The translations under genes were made by a program, and so were the position numbers. Of a stretch of DNA of 64,000 bases, positions 25,994-34,293 are shown one piece after another (positions within the stretch are counted from its first letter, which is position 1; every line of letters starts with the position of its first letter). The notes under the pieces were generated by a model. That model had not been told where the DNA came from and searched no databases. It worked only from the letters and a program-made list of their open reading frames with translations. The stretch spans positions 4,844 to 68,843 of the forward strand of contig JADJSZ010000020.1 of assembly GCA_016711405.1 (NCBI GenBank). The letters are read 5' to 3'. This DNA comes from Candidatus Hadersleviella danica (GTDB lineage Bacteria; Chloroflexota; Anaerolineae; Promineifilales; Promineifilaceae).

Positions 25994-27040
25994 CTAACCA
26001 CTATTCACAAACTGGTACAACATTTCCACCACTCGCTCGAGGCCAGCGGGGCGGAGGGCGTAGACACGGCGGTCGTTTTCGCTGAGGGTGAGGCGCACGA
26101 GGCGGGCGAGGCGCAACGCTTGCAGGTGGTGGGTGAGGGTGGACGGCCGCAAACGCAACTCCTGTGCTAGTTCGCCGGGGGCCAGCGGCCGTTCGGCCAA
26201 CAAGCGCAAAATCCGCAAGCGGGTCGGGTCGGCCAACGCCTTGAGCACTTGGGGCAAATCGGCGGGAACCACCTCGCCGGGCACGAGCGAGACAGCGGCC
26301 GGCCGTGCGCCGTAGGTGAAGAGCAAGCGGTTCTGGTCGAGGGGTAGGTCAATAATGAGCGGGGTGGACCAAAAAACGGGCGCGAACACAACTTCGTCTA
26401 CGGCAAGGGGCAATTCGTAGCGCACCCCTTGGGATAACTCTTCAAACAGGGTTTCCAGCGGCAAATCGGCCGCCCACGCCTGTCCTTGTTCGGCCGCCGC
26501 CTGCAAATGGGGCAAGAGCCGCTCCTCTTCCTCGGCGAAAAACTCGCTGTAGAAGCTCTCGCAGGAGAGCAAAAATAGGTCGCCAAACTCGGCCGGCCGT
26601 GCCCAAAAATCGAGCATGGCACCAATTGTGGCGGGGGTTTGGAAGGGCTTTTCGTGGGCGGGCAATAACGCTTGGGTGCGGGTCACATCGGCCGCATCCC
26701 ATGCCCCTTTTGCCTGTACTTCGTGCAAAATAGCCAGCAGTTCGGCAGGGGTGTGGTGGGTTGTTAGGAGAGCCAGCAGGCGTTCGGCAGGGGGGATACG
26801 GCCGAGTTCCGCCAGAACTGCGCGGCTATCCTTGGGCGCAGGTAAGCCATGCACCCAATGGAGGGGCAGGAGTTTGGTGGCGCAAAAGCGTTGCAAAAAA
26901 TCGCGCTCGGCCGTGGGCAGGCGGGCACGCACCCCAGCCGCCCACGACGGCCGTAAGCTGAACTGCTCTGGGTCGTGCAGAGCCATGAGACTAATGAAAA
27001 AGTCGTAGCCCGTAGCGATGTCCCAAGTCAGAGTGGGCAT
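25994..27040 (-). CDS. ArsR-family HTH regulator with large N-terminal domain
   Basis: 348 residues. The C-terminal 75 residues are a winged helix: LPQVLKALADPTRLRILRLLAERPLAPGELAQELRLRPSTLTHHLQALRLARLV. The N-terminal 260 residues (WDIATGYDFFISLMALHDPEQF.. to FTYGARP) match the DUF5937-type architecture seen with ArsR domains; no metal-binding Cys pair is visible. The C-terminus VNSG and stop come from the TAGTGGTTAG repeat. A likely repressor of unknown ligand. Confidence 0.88.
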   Translation of the reverse strand: MPTLTWDIATGYDFFISLMALHDPEQFSLRPSWAAGVRARLPTAERDFLQRFCATKLLPLHWVHGLPAPKDSRAVLAELGRIPPAERLLALLTTHHTPAELLAILHEVQAKGAWDAADVTRTQALLPAHEKPFQTPATIGAMLDFWARPAEFGDLFLLSCESFYSEFFAEEEERLLPHLQAAAEQGQAWAADLPLETLFEELSQGVRYELPLAVDEVVFAPVFWSTPLIIDLPLDQNRLLFTYGARPAAVSLVPGEVVPADLPQVLKALADPTRLRILRLLAERPLAPGELAQELRLRPSTLTHHLQALRLARLVRLTLSENDRRVYALRPAGLERVVEMLYQFVNSG

Positions 27041-27426
27041 AAGGGGAGGGTAATTGTGAATGGTGAACGGTTAATCGTTAATGGTTAATTTGTTCGGTTA
27101 TAGCTGAATTTTTTAGATAATAATCGAACGAAAGGGAGGTTGTCAAGAGGTTTTGTGTGGAAAATTCTCGTTTAATACAAGAAAATTGATTATTTTGTTG
27201 ATTATTTTGCAATTTGGCTAAATAACAGCCCAAATTATGGGCTTAAGACAACAAGCCTATCTCCCCCAACGATTGGCAAAACGGCAGGGCGGGGTTGCTT
27301 GACACATCCCCCACTCCAAAAGATACTTGGCTTATTCAAAGATAGAGAATAGAGATAGAGATAGATAAACCTCTGTCAGCCACTCTCGATAACGACCCTC
27401 TTCTCCCAAGAACCCAGTACAAACCT
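27041..27426. other. Gene-free 385 bp between divergent genes
   Basis: A GTTAATCGTTAATGGTTAAT heptamer tract (about 27069-27090, family L), AT-rich sequence to about 27240, a short hairpin GGGCTTAAGACAACAAGCC (about 27239-27257) and GAGATAGAGATAGA (family F, about 27347-27366). No T-box or other leader RNA before asnS could be recognised, and no clear Shine-Dalgarno. Confidence 0.5.
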
Positions 27427-28764
27427 ATGAGTACCCATATCACCATCCAAAATATCGGCCAATATGTTGGCCAAACTGTCACCCTGAAGGGGTGGCTATA
27501 TGCCAGCACCCGCAAGGGCAAGTTGTTCTTCGGCCGTCTGCGCGACGGCTCGGGCATGACCCAAATCGTCGCCTTCCAACCCGAAGTGGGCGACGAGACC
27601 TTTGAGGAGCTAAAACGGCTCGGCCAAGAATCGTCGCTCATTGTGACGGGCGAGGTGCGCGAAAACCCCAAAGCGCCGGGCATCCCCGCTGGCTACGAAG
27701 TCGGCGTGCAGAGTGTGCAGGTGTTGCAACACGTCGAAGAGTACCCCATCACTCCCAAGGAGCATGGGGTGGAGTTTTTGATGGACAACCGCCACCACTG
27801 GTTGCGCTCCAACCGCCAATGGGCCATTTTGCGGGTGCGGGCGACGATTAAGCGGGCCATCATGGATTTTTTGGATGGGCAAGGGTTCATCAACATGGAT
27901 ACGCCCATTATTACCCCCTCGGCCGCTGAAGGAACCAGCAACTTGTTCGCCCTGAACTACTTCGACGAGACAGCTTATTTGGCCCAAACAGGCCAACTCT
28001 ACAACGAGGCCAACATCATGGCCTTTGGCAAAGTGTACTGCTTTGGCCCCACCTTCCGCGCTGAAAAATCGAAAACCCGCCGCCACCTGACCGAATTTTG
28101 GATGGTAGAACCTGAGATAGCCTTCTTCGATTTAGATGACCTGATGGCACTTGAAGAGCAATTTGTGAGTTACATCGTCCAAACGGTGTTGCGCGAGCGC
28201 AAAGCGGAGCTGGAACTGTTGGAGCGAGACACAACCGCCCTCGAGAAGGTGTCGGGTTCGTTCCCACGCATCAGCTACGATGAGGCCATTGCCCTGCTGA
28301 AGGAGTTGCAGGAGAAAGAGAGCGACCCCGAGCGCAAGGCGGAGTTGGCCATTGAGTGGGGGGATGATTTTGGCTCGCCCCACGAAACGGTGCTGACCCA
28401 GCAATTTGAGAAGCCCGTGTTTGTCTATGGGTATCCCTCGGCCGTTAAAGCGTTCTATATGGAGCCGTGGCCCGGCCGCCCCGAGGTGTGCAAAAGCGTG
28501 GACTTGCTCGCCCCCGAAGGGTATGGCGAAATCATCGGCGGGAGCGAGCGAATGAGCGACCCGGATTTGTTGCTGGAGGCGATCCACAAACACGAGTTGC
28601 CCCCCGAGCATTACCAGTGGTACATCGAGTTGCGCCAATATGGGAGCGTGCCCCACAGTGGCTTTGGACTAGGTTTGGAGCGCACTGTGGCATGGATTTG
28701 CGGCCTCGCCCACATCCGCGAAACGGCTCCTTTCCCGCGCATGTTAAAGCGGATGAGGCCATAA
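27427..28764 (+). CDS. asnS: Asparaginyl-tRNA synthetase
   Basis: 445 residues. N-terminal OB-fold anticodon domain (VTLKGWLYASTRKGKLFFGRLRDGSG), class II motif 1 region (IMDFLDGQGFINMDTPIITPSAAEG), motif 2 (YCFGPTFRAEKSKTRRHLTEFWMVEPE) and motif 3 (SGFGLGLERTVAWICGLAHIRET). The AsnRS-type ending FPRMLKRMRP is present. Charges tRNA-Asn; cytoplasmic, essential. Confidence 0.97.
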   Translation: MSTHITIQNIGQYVGQTVTLKGWLYASTRKGKLFFGRLRDGSGMTQIVAFQPEVGDETFEELKRLGQESSLIVTGEVRENPKAPGIPAGYEVGVQSVQVLQHVEEYPITPKEHGVEFLMDNRHHWLRSNRQWAILRVRATIKRAIMDFLDGQGFINMDTPIITPSAAEGTSNLFALNYFDETAYLAQTGQLYNEANIMAFGKVYCFGPTFRAEKSKTRRHLTEFWMVEPEIAFFDLDDLMALEEQFVSYIVQTVLRERKAELELLERDTTALEKVSGSFPRISYDEAIALLKELQEKESDPERKAELAIEWGDDFGSPHETVLTQQFEKPVFVYGYPSAVKAFYMEPWPGRPEVCKSVDLLAPEGYGEIIGGSERMSDPDLLLEAIHKHELPPEHYQWYIELRQYGSVPHSGFGLGLERTVAWICGLAHIRETAPFPRMLKRMRP

Positions 28765-28765
28765 A

Positions 28766-28840
28766 AGTCTCTCAGTCTCTCAGTTGGTCAGTCTATCAAC
28801 CAGTGACTGACCGACTGAGAAACTGACCGACTGACCGACC
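28766..28840. repeat. 8-nt tandem repeat hairpin GTCTCTCA/GACCGACT (family A)
   Basis: GTCTCTCAGTCTCTCAGTTG is followed by GACTGACCGACTGAGAAACT and further units, which run directly into the ATG of the next gene at 28841, leaving no Shine-Dalgarno. Confidence 0.9.
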
Positions 28841-29875
28841 ATGAAACGCATCATCACCAGTAGGGTGTGGCAGATGGGGGCGTTGGCGGGGGTTGTCACG
28901 GCCGCCGCCATTTTTTTTGCCCTCTTCATAGATTTTGACCTTGTTTGGCATGAATTGCGCGGGGCAGATTGGCGTTGGTTGTTAGTGGCCGTGTTTGCCC
29001 TGTTGCTCTCCCTCATCTGCTATGCCGTGCGCTGGCGCATTTTGCTGGGTAACAAACCCTCCTTTGGCTTCACCTTCCACGCCAGCAACATTGGCCACGG
29101 GGTCAACACGATTGTCCCCCTGCGGGCGGGCGAGGTAGCGCGGATTGCCCTGATGGGAAGCGAAGCCGAGGCGAAGGTCTCTTACACCGAGGCCGTCTCC
29201 AGCTATGTGGTGGAGCGCATGTTTGAGCAGGTGATGCGGCTGGTCGCCTTTGGCACGGCCGTGGCCTTGGGGGCGGGCGGTGTGGCCACCGAAAGTGCTT
29301 TGCTGGCGGTCATCACCCCCTTGTCGCTCGCCTTTCTGGCTCTGCTGTGGCTCTATCTGCACCAAGAACGGGTGCGGACCAGATGGCCGAAAAAGTTGGC
29401 CAAACTGCCTTACATCACCGAATCGTTCGCCCAGCGCAGTATCAACGGCTTTTTACACAACCTCAATGCCGCCTCCAGCCCTCGCCAACTCACCCAAATT
29501 TTCCTCTGGTCGGGGCTGACATGGTTTTGGGCGGCCGTGTACCATGTGCTGGTTTTAGCGGCCGTGCCCCACCTCTTCCCCCGCGAAAGCTGGCTCCCCA
29601 TTGCGCTGGCCGCCCTCGCCCTCTGCCCCCCTTCCGCCACCACCCAACCCATTATTTTCCAAACCATGTTGGCTCCCATCAGCTTGGCGGGCTACAGTGG
29701 CAGTGCCATTTTTGCCTACGCCATCCTCCTCAACGCCTCCCAATTGGTGGTGATGAACCTGCTCGGCTTGTTGGGCCTCACCCGCATCGGCTTCTCGCTC
29801 CAAGCCCTGCGCGGCCTGCTCGGCCAACGCGAAGAAGTGCGCGAATTGGTGCGCGAACAAAAACGGGCAGAGTAG
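28841..29875 (+). CDS. UPF0104/LPG synthase TM-domain-like membrane protein
   Basis: 344 residues with about eight transmembrane helices. Family signatures: WRWLLVAVFALLLSLICYAVRWRILL, NIGHGVNTIVPLRAGEVARI, and VSSYVVERMFEQV. The family covers the flippase domain of lysyl-phosphatidylglycerol synthases and stand-alone putative lipid or polyprenyl-linked sugar translocases. Here there is no synthase domain. Inner membrane. Confidence 0.88.
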   Translation: MKRIITSRVWQMGALAGVVTAAAIFFALFIDFDLVWHELRGADWRWLLVAVFALLLSLICYAVRWRILLGNKPSFGFTFHASNIGHGVNTIVPLRAGEVARIALMGSEAEAKVSYTEAVSSYVVERMFEQVMRLVAFGTAVALGAGGVATESALLAVITPLSLAFLALLWLYLHQERVRTRWPKKLAKLPYITESFAQRSINGFLHNLNAASSPRQLTQIFLWSGLTWFWAAVYHVLVLAAVPHLFPRESWLPIALAALALCPPSATTQPIIFQTMLAPISLAGYSGSAIFAYAILLNASQLVVMNLLGLLGLTRIGFSLQALRGLLGQREEVRELVREQKRAE

Positions 29876-29930
29876 AGGGATTGCGGAATGCGGAATGGGG
29901 AATGCGGAATAACCAGTAACCAGTAACCCC
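29876..29930. repeat. Heptamer tracts GCGGAAT (family D) and AACCAGT (family C)
   Basis: GGATTGCGGAATGCGGAATG (29878-29897) then ATAACCAGTAACCAGTAACC, ending 3 nt before the ATG of the next gene. Confidence 0.85.
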
Positions 29931-29932
29931 CT

Positions 29933-30556
29933 ATGTACCACCTTTGGCAATGCCCCAACCCTGCGTGTGGGTTTCGCTTTCCTGCGGCCGATGATGCGCC
30001 CGGCAAAGAGCGCTGTATTTATTGCGGCACGCCCACGGAGCAATTGCAGTTTCCCGCTCGGCCGCTGGTTCCCGCACGGCCGTCCATCCCCCTGCCCCCT
30101 GTCGAGGTGTTGCTGGACAACATCCGCAGTTTGTACAACGTGGGCGGCATTTTCCGGGCGGCCGATGGGGCAGGCGTGCGCCACCTCCATTTGTGCGGCA
30201 TCACGGGCACACCCACCCATCCCAAATTGGCCAAAACCGCGCTGGGGGCGCAAGACAATGTGCCGTGGAGCCACCACCTCAATGGGGTGGCGGTCGGCCG
30301 TGCCTTAAAAGAACAAGGCTATCAGTTGTGGGCGTTGGAAAGCTCTCCCACGGCCGAACCCCTTTTCGCCACCCGCCTGCCCCTCGGCGGGCCACCCCTC
30401 CTGCTCATTGTCGGCAACGAAGTGACAGGGGTAGACCCTGACCTGCTGGCTTTGTGTGACAAGGTGGTATTCATTCCCATGCAGGGCATCAAGGAGTCAC
30501 TCAACGTGACCACAGCGTTTGGGGCGGCCGTGTACCACCTGCTCTATGTGCGCTAA
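29933..30556 (+). CDS. SpoU/TrmH-family RNA 2'-O-methyltransferase with N-terminal zinc ribbon
   Basis: 207 residues. Residues 1-35 carry two Cys pairs (QCPNPACGF and RCIYCGTP), a zinc ribbon not usual in this family. The SPOUT domain has motif 1 NIRSLYNVGGIFRAADGAG, motif 2 LIVGNEVTGVD and motif 3 IPMQGIKESLNVTTAFG, which form the trefoil knot that binds S-adenosylmethionine. Likely methylates the ribose of tRNA or rRNA; the target is unknown and may be read by the zinc ribbon. Confidence 0.92.
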   Translation: MYHLWQCPNPACGFRFPAADDAPGKERCIYCGTPTEQLQFPARPLVPARPSIPLPPVEVLLDNIRSLYNVGGIFRAADGAGVRHLHLCGITGTPTHPKLAKTALGAQDNVPWSHHLNGVAVGRALKEQGYQLWALESSPTAEPLFATRLPLGGPPLLLIVGNEVTGVDPDLLALCDKVVFIPMQGIKESLNVTTAFGAAVYHLLYVR

Positions 30557-30758
30557 GGAGGACGTAAAAGAGTGGCCAATTTTAACCCCCAGCGGTATCA
30601 ACTAGTTTTTAACCATTTTGGAACCGTTTTGGACACCCATAGTGCCCCCCCAATGGTACCAGTATCCTTGTTTACGATTGTTATTTTATGCTATGTTACA
30701 AATCACCTTACGGAGCAGATTTTTTAATCGTTTATTGCAGTATGCAAGGAGATTGGGC

Positions 30759-31292
30759 ATGAAGAAGTTAACTATCTTTATCGCAGTTTTGAGCTTTTTA
30801 GGAGCAACTTTTTGGGCGGCACAACCTGTGGCCGCATGGAACGCTATTACAGGGACAGTATATGCAGGGGATGGCTCACGGTGGACATTAGGGGGCACCG
30901 TTGAAGTCTTTGACCAAGGCTTTATCTCTTGTGGTACCACCGCATTGGTTACGGGCAATCCCGCCACCAATGGCAATTACAGTATGGCTTTGCCCGGTGG
31001 ATGTACCCCAGCAAATGGGCAACCGCTGTACATTGTCCTCCAAACCAATAGCGGTCCGGGTGGCACACCCAGCACCCAATTTGCCCAAATTACACAGTTC
31101 CCCATAGCGGCTCCATTTGTGCAAAACTTTAACACAGGCACATCCCCCACGGCCGTGACCATCGCCAATTTCTCTACTCCTTCAGGCGCACTGGCTTCAA
31201 CCGCACTGCCTTATCTGTTCGCGGCCGTGGCCACCCTTCTCGGCACCGCCAGCTATGTCGCTGTGCGCCGCCACCGCCCTATCACGAGCTAA
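30759..31292 (+). CDS. Secreted protein with C-terminal membrane anchor
   Basis: 177 residues from the ATG at 30759, which has AAGGAG (30748-30753) upstream; the longer frame from 30618 is rejected. Signal peptide (KKLTIFIAVLSFLGATFWAAQPVAA), a beta-rich exported region with two Cys (SCGT and GGCTP) that could form a disulfide, and a C-terminal transmembrane helix (LPYLFAAVATLLGTASYVAV) with RRHR tail. TVYAGDGSRWTLGGTVEVFDQG looks like a carboxypeptidase-regulatory/Cna-type strand. A cell-surface protein of unknown role. Followed by a terminator. Confidence 0.78.
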   Translation: MKKLTIFIAVLSFLGATFWAAQPVAAWNAITGTVYAGDGSRWTLGGTVEVFDQGFISCGTTALVTGNPATNGNYSMALPGGCTPANGQPLYIVLQTNSGPGGTPSTQFAQITQFPIAAPFVQNFNTGTSPTAVTIANFSTPSGALASTALPYLFAAVATLLGTASYVAVRRHRPITS

Positions 31293-31323
31293 ATAGCTTT
31301 CTCACCTGAGCGGCGCCCTTATC

Positions 31324-31358
31324 AAAAAGCCCGCACCAGCTCTTGGTGTGGGCTTTTT
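31324..31358 (+). terminator. Rho-independent terminator (convergent genes)
   Basis: AAAAAGCCCGCACCA and TGGTGTGGGCTTTTT with one G-T pair and a 5-nt loop, T7 at the end. It lies between convergent genes and may serve both. Confidence 0.85.
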
Positions 31359-31373
31359 TTATCTTCGACACCC

Positions 31374-32573
31374 TTATTCTCTCTCATACCTCGCCCAAAC
31401 CTCGCCTACCTGTGTCAATTGGTTGGTGGTTGGGTTATATAAATTGCCAGCGGGGTAGCGGTCGGCCGTGTCGTAGACAGCATACCAAAACCACCACTGC
31501 ACCAACTTGTTATCATCAGCGGGATAGCCCAGAGTGGGGTCGGCGGCCGTGGTAAAAAAATCGAGCGTGCCCGCCAAAAATTGCGCCACCCGCTCTGGCT
31601 CAAAGCCATAATCGGGCGGCATGAGAATGCCATATTCAGTGACGACCAACGGCCGTTCCCGATACCCCCGCGCCGCCATCCATTCCCGAAAAGCAATGAT
31701 GTTTTGGGCAAAAATCGCCAAATTATCGTGCTCATCCAAGCCATATTGCTCCCCCCGGACGGCCGACATGCCCGGCGGAATATCTACCCCCCAACTATCC
31801 ACCTCTTCGGGCAAAATAAACGCATGGACATTCCAGAAGTCGGTGGGAAGGGGGGTTCCGTGGCTGGTGGAATAGCTCAGGAGAATGCTGTCTAAGTAAG
31901 CCATCCGCAACGGGGTGGGCTGGGAAATGCCGCCAATGCCCACATAGGCGGTGGGGTCGGCCGCTTTGAGGTGGGTGTACACCTCGTGGTAGATGGCCGC
32001 ATATTGCTCGGCCGTGACATTGTCCTGCCACTTCACATCCATCTCGTTGCCCACCAGCCAAAACGAGCCGGGGTTGGTCTGTGCCAATTCGGTCAAAGAT
32101 TCCCATGTATCGTTGGCCAGCCCCTCTTCCCCCACACGCACCATCCGCCAATACATTGCTTCGGTGCCTTCTGTCTCCAAATCGGCGTGCCAATTGAGGT
32201 AGCTCCCAAAGCCCAGCCCCAAGTCGGCCACCGTTTGGGCATAAGCTCCTTCGGGAAAGGTCGCGCCCCAGCGTTGGGCGGCCGTAATCGCCCCGATGGG
32301 GTTATGAGCAGGGGGAACGACCAGCGGCAAACCCGCAGGGGGGGTGGGCACGGCCGCCGCAAACACAGGCGGCGGGGTGGCAAGAGCAGAAGCGGCCGTG
32401 CCTACAGGCGTGCGCGTGGGCACAATCTGCTCTGGCGTGGCCGTGGGCGTGGGGCCAAACAGGCCATCACCCCACCCACCACCGCCCAAACCACCCGCCA
32501 CCAACAACAAAAAGCCCATGCCGATGAACAGCATGGGCCATAAACTGGCAAAATTCAATTTCATAAAGCGCAA
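31374..32573 (-). CDS. Secreted glycoside hydrolase-like TIM-barrel protein
   Basis: 399 residues. An N-terminal hydrophobic helix (about 8-29) acts as signal or anchor, then a Pro/Thr/Ala-rich linker (to about 85) and a TIM barrel of clan GH-A type: FWLVGNEMDVKW (acid/base Glu) and LVVTEYGILMPP (nucleophile Glu), WNVHAFILP and WWFWYAVYD. Probably a surface-displayed hydrolase of a polysaccharide or glycan; the family and substrate are not identified. ATG at 32573 or 32564. Confidence 0.82.
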   Translation of the reverse strand: MRFMKLNFASLWPMLFIGMGFLLLVAGGLGGGGWGDGLFGPTPTATPEQIVPTRTPVGTAASALATPPPVFAAAVPTPPAGLPLVVPPAHNPIGAITAAQRWGATFPEGAYAQTVADLGLGFGSYLNWHADLETEGTEAMYWRMVRVGEEGLANDTWESLTELAQTNPGSFWLVGNEMDVKWQDNVTAEQYAAIYHEVYTHLKAADPTAYVGIGGISQPTPLRMAYLDSILLSYSTSHGTPLPTDFWNVHAFILPEEVDSWGVDIPPGMSAVRGEQYGLDEHDNLAIFAQNIIAFREWMAARGYRERPLVVTEYGILMPPDYGFEPERVAQFLAGTLDFFTTAADPTLGYPADDNKLVQWWFWYAVYDTADRYPAGNLYNPTTNQLTQVGEVWARYERE

Positions 32574-32613
32574 TGAAGGGGTTGGCTAACAGCGAACGGC
32601 TGATAGCCAACAG

Positions 32614-33276
32614 CTAAAAAGTAATGTTCAGGATGTTTTCCGCAATGGTGCGGAGCGATTTGACATCCATATGGCTCAGGCGCATGGCAATCTCTAAATA
32701 GCTCAGGTTGATTGGCTCAGAAACGAAGGCGCGAACTTCGGGGGGAAGCTCATCCAGCCGTTGGCGGATTTTCTGCTCGGCTTCGTGGTCCGCCAAAGGG
32801 CCGTGGTCATCGCCAATGAAGAAGTTGAGCGAGTGCCCCAAAAACCGCGCCAACCTGTCGAGGTCGAACAAGGGGATGGGTTTTTCACCTGTTTCGAAGG
32901 AGCGAATTTGGGTGGGGGAGACGTTAATCTCGGCCGCTACTTCTTGGACAGTGCGCCCCTGTTTTTCCCGCGCTTGGCGCAATAAATCGCCAATGGTTTT
33001 ATGGCGGTTGGCCATAATTTGGCCATACTCAGTACGGGGATAACGGCCGCGTACTTTGTCGCCCCAAAAATGGCTCACGGGGACTTGCAAATACATGGCC
33101 AAGGTTTCCACATCGGGCAAGGATAAAACATGGTTGCCCAATTCAGCTTGTTCAAATTCGGCTGGGGAAATGTGGACAATGGTAGCGCAATCTTCAACAG
33201 TGCGTCCCGCATGTAGCCGTGCATCACGGATGAGGACTCCTAAAATTTTGGCGCGCGTGCGGTTAAATTCGTTCAT
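32614..33276 (-). CDS. Transcriptional regulator with two XRE-type HTH domains
   Basis: 220 residues from the ATG at 33276. HTH 1 (about 8-62): LGVLIRDARLHAGRTVEDCATIVHISPAEFEQAELG. HTH 2 (about 85-140): IGDLLRQAREKQGRTVQEVAAEINVSPTQIRSFETGEKPI. Each is followed by a DVETLAMYLQV or DLDRLARFLGH helix. The C-terminal helices (AFVSEPINLSYLEIAMRLSHMDVKSLRTIAENILNI) may dimerise. A DNA-binding protein of unknown target. Confidence 0.9.
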   Translation of the reverse strand: MNEFNRTRAKILGVLIRDARLHAGRTVEDCATIVHISPAEFEQAELGNHVLSLPDVETLAMYLQVPVSHFWGDKVRGRYPRTEYGQIMANRHKTIGDLLRQAREKQGRTVQEVAAEINVSPTQIRSFETGEKPIPLFDLDRLARFLGHSLNFFIGDDHGPLADHEAEQKIRQRLDELPPEVRAFVSEPINLSYLEIAMRLSHMDVKSLRTIAENILNITF

Positions 33277-33409
33277 AATGGCGGATGATGAAGCGCAAAA
33301 CAAGCGTGATATTATGTTAATAGTAGCATAGATGAAAGCGATTCACAACTATAAGCAAGGGAGTTGATAGGAGAGCAACGGCCGTGTTTAGCCCAGCCAA
33401 ATCTCACGC

Positions 33410-33452
33410 CCCAACAAAAAAGGCCAGCATGGTGCTGGCCTTTTTTGTTGGG
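33410..33452. terminator. Perfect hairpin terminator of hsp20
   Basis: 20-nt exact arms CCCAACAAAAAAGGCCAGCA / complement with a 3-nt loop, A6/T6 on either side of the GC stem. It lies immediately after the Hsp20 stop (read on the minus strand). Same design as the palindrome at 650-693. Confidence 0.9.
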
Positions 33453-33466
33453 TGGCAACCCGCACC

Positions 33467-33943
33467 TTAGGCGGCTTGGGTTTCCCCTTCGATGGCCTTC
33501 TGGCCGTTCACGTTAATCCGTTTGGGCTTCACCGCCTCTGCTTTGGGGATGGCAATCGTCACAATCCCATTCTCGTGCGACGCTTCAATCGCTTCGGCGT
33601 TTACATTCTCGGGCAGGCGAATGCTCCGGCTGAAGCTCCCATAGCGGCGTTCGCGAAGATGGTAGCGCACCCCTTCGCGCTCTTCCTCTTGTTGCATGTG
33701 CCCCTTAATGGTCAGCACATCTTTGTCGAGCGTGATTTCTAGCTCTTCGCCCTTCACGCCGGGGAGAGCGGCCGTGATGGTGTAGTGGGTGGCATCTTCC
33801 GCCACATCGAGAGCCAAACCCCAATTGGCGTTGGCCACATTGCCCAAGACAGGGGGCGTAAAGAAGCTATCCATCAAACGGTCAAATTCATTTTGGATGT
33901 TGGACAGGTTGCGTTGTGGGTTCCAGCGAACGATGGTTTTCAT
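33467..33943 (-). CDS. Hsp20 small heat shock protein
   Basis: 158 residues from the ATG at 33943 with AGGAGA 6 nt upstream; a longer frame reading into the leader is rejected. Alpha-crystallin domain: LALDVAEDATHYTITAALPGVKGEELEITLDKDVLTIKG, then RRYGSFSRSIRLPENVNAEAIEASHENGIVTIAIPKAE with the GIVTIxIPK signature. ATP-independent holdase that binds unfolding proteins. The leader carries a perfect CIRCE element, so HrcA repression is likely. Confidence 0.96.
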   Translation of the reverse strand: MKTIVRWNPQRNLSNIQNEFDRLMDSFFTPPVLGNVANANWGLALDVAEDATHYTITAALPGVKGEELEITLDKDVLTIKGHMQQEEEREGVRYHLRERRYGSFSRSIRLPENVNAEAIEASHENGIVTIAIPKAEAVKPKRINVNGQKAIEGETQAA

Positions 33944-34002
33944 GATATTTCTCCTACTAAATGAAGTGTGTGAAACTGTTGGTTGAGTTGCTATTTCATG
34001 TT

Positions 34003-34029
34003 TTAGCACTCTCTGCATTCGAGTGCTAA
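34003..34029 (-). promoter_or_regulatory. CIRCE operator (HrcA binding site)
   Basis: Exact consensus TTAGCACTC-N9-GAGTGCTAA; the arms extend to TGTTTTAGCACTC/GAGTGCTAAAACA. It lies 60 nt upstream of the hsp20 ATG. TAGAAT on the minus strand (about 34041-34046) just outside it could be the -10 of the hsp20 promoter. Confidence 0.95.
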
Positions 34030-34210
34030 AACATATTTATTATTCTACGCACGAATATCAGAGGAATATCAGAGCAAAGTTAGCAATATATAAAAATTTG
34101 GGCGTGCCGAATCCCTTGCCCTTGTTCCCCATCCAAAACCTAAAAGATGGCTTCAACCGTGCCCATATGACCAAAATGCGTTAGTTTTTGTGCAAAAACA
34201 GGATTATTTA

Positions 34211-34240
34211 TTGACAAAACATATACAAAAGAGGTAATGT
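34211..34240 (+). promoter_or_regulatory. Putative sigma-70-type promoter of the phytoene synthase gene
   Basis: TTGACA (34211-34216) and TAATGT (34235-34240) with an 18-nt spacer, about 53 nt before the crtB-like start codon. Confidence 0.5.
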
Positions 34241-34293
34241 AGGGCAATAACGTGCAAAACCAACAATCAATCACACCTTAGGAGGATAAGGTC

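Noticed and set aside
27041..27426. T-box or other leader RNA upstream of asnS
   Set aside because: No specifier loop, T-box sequence or terminator/antiterminator pair could be seen.
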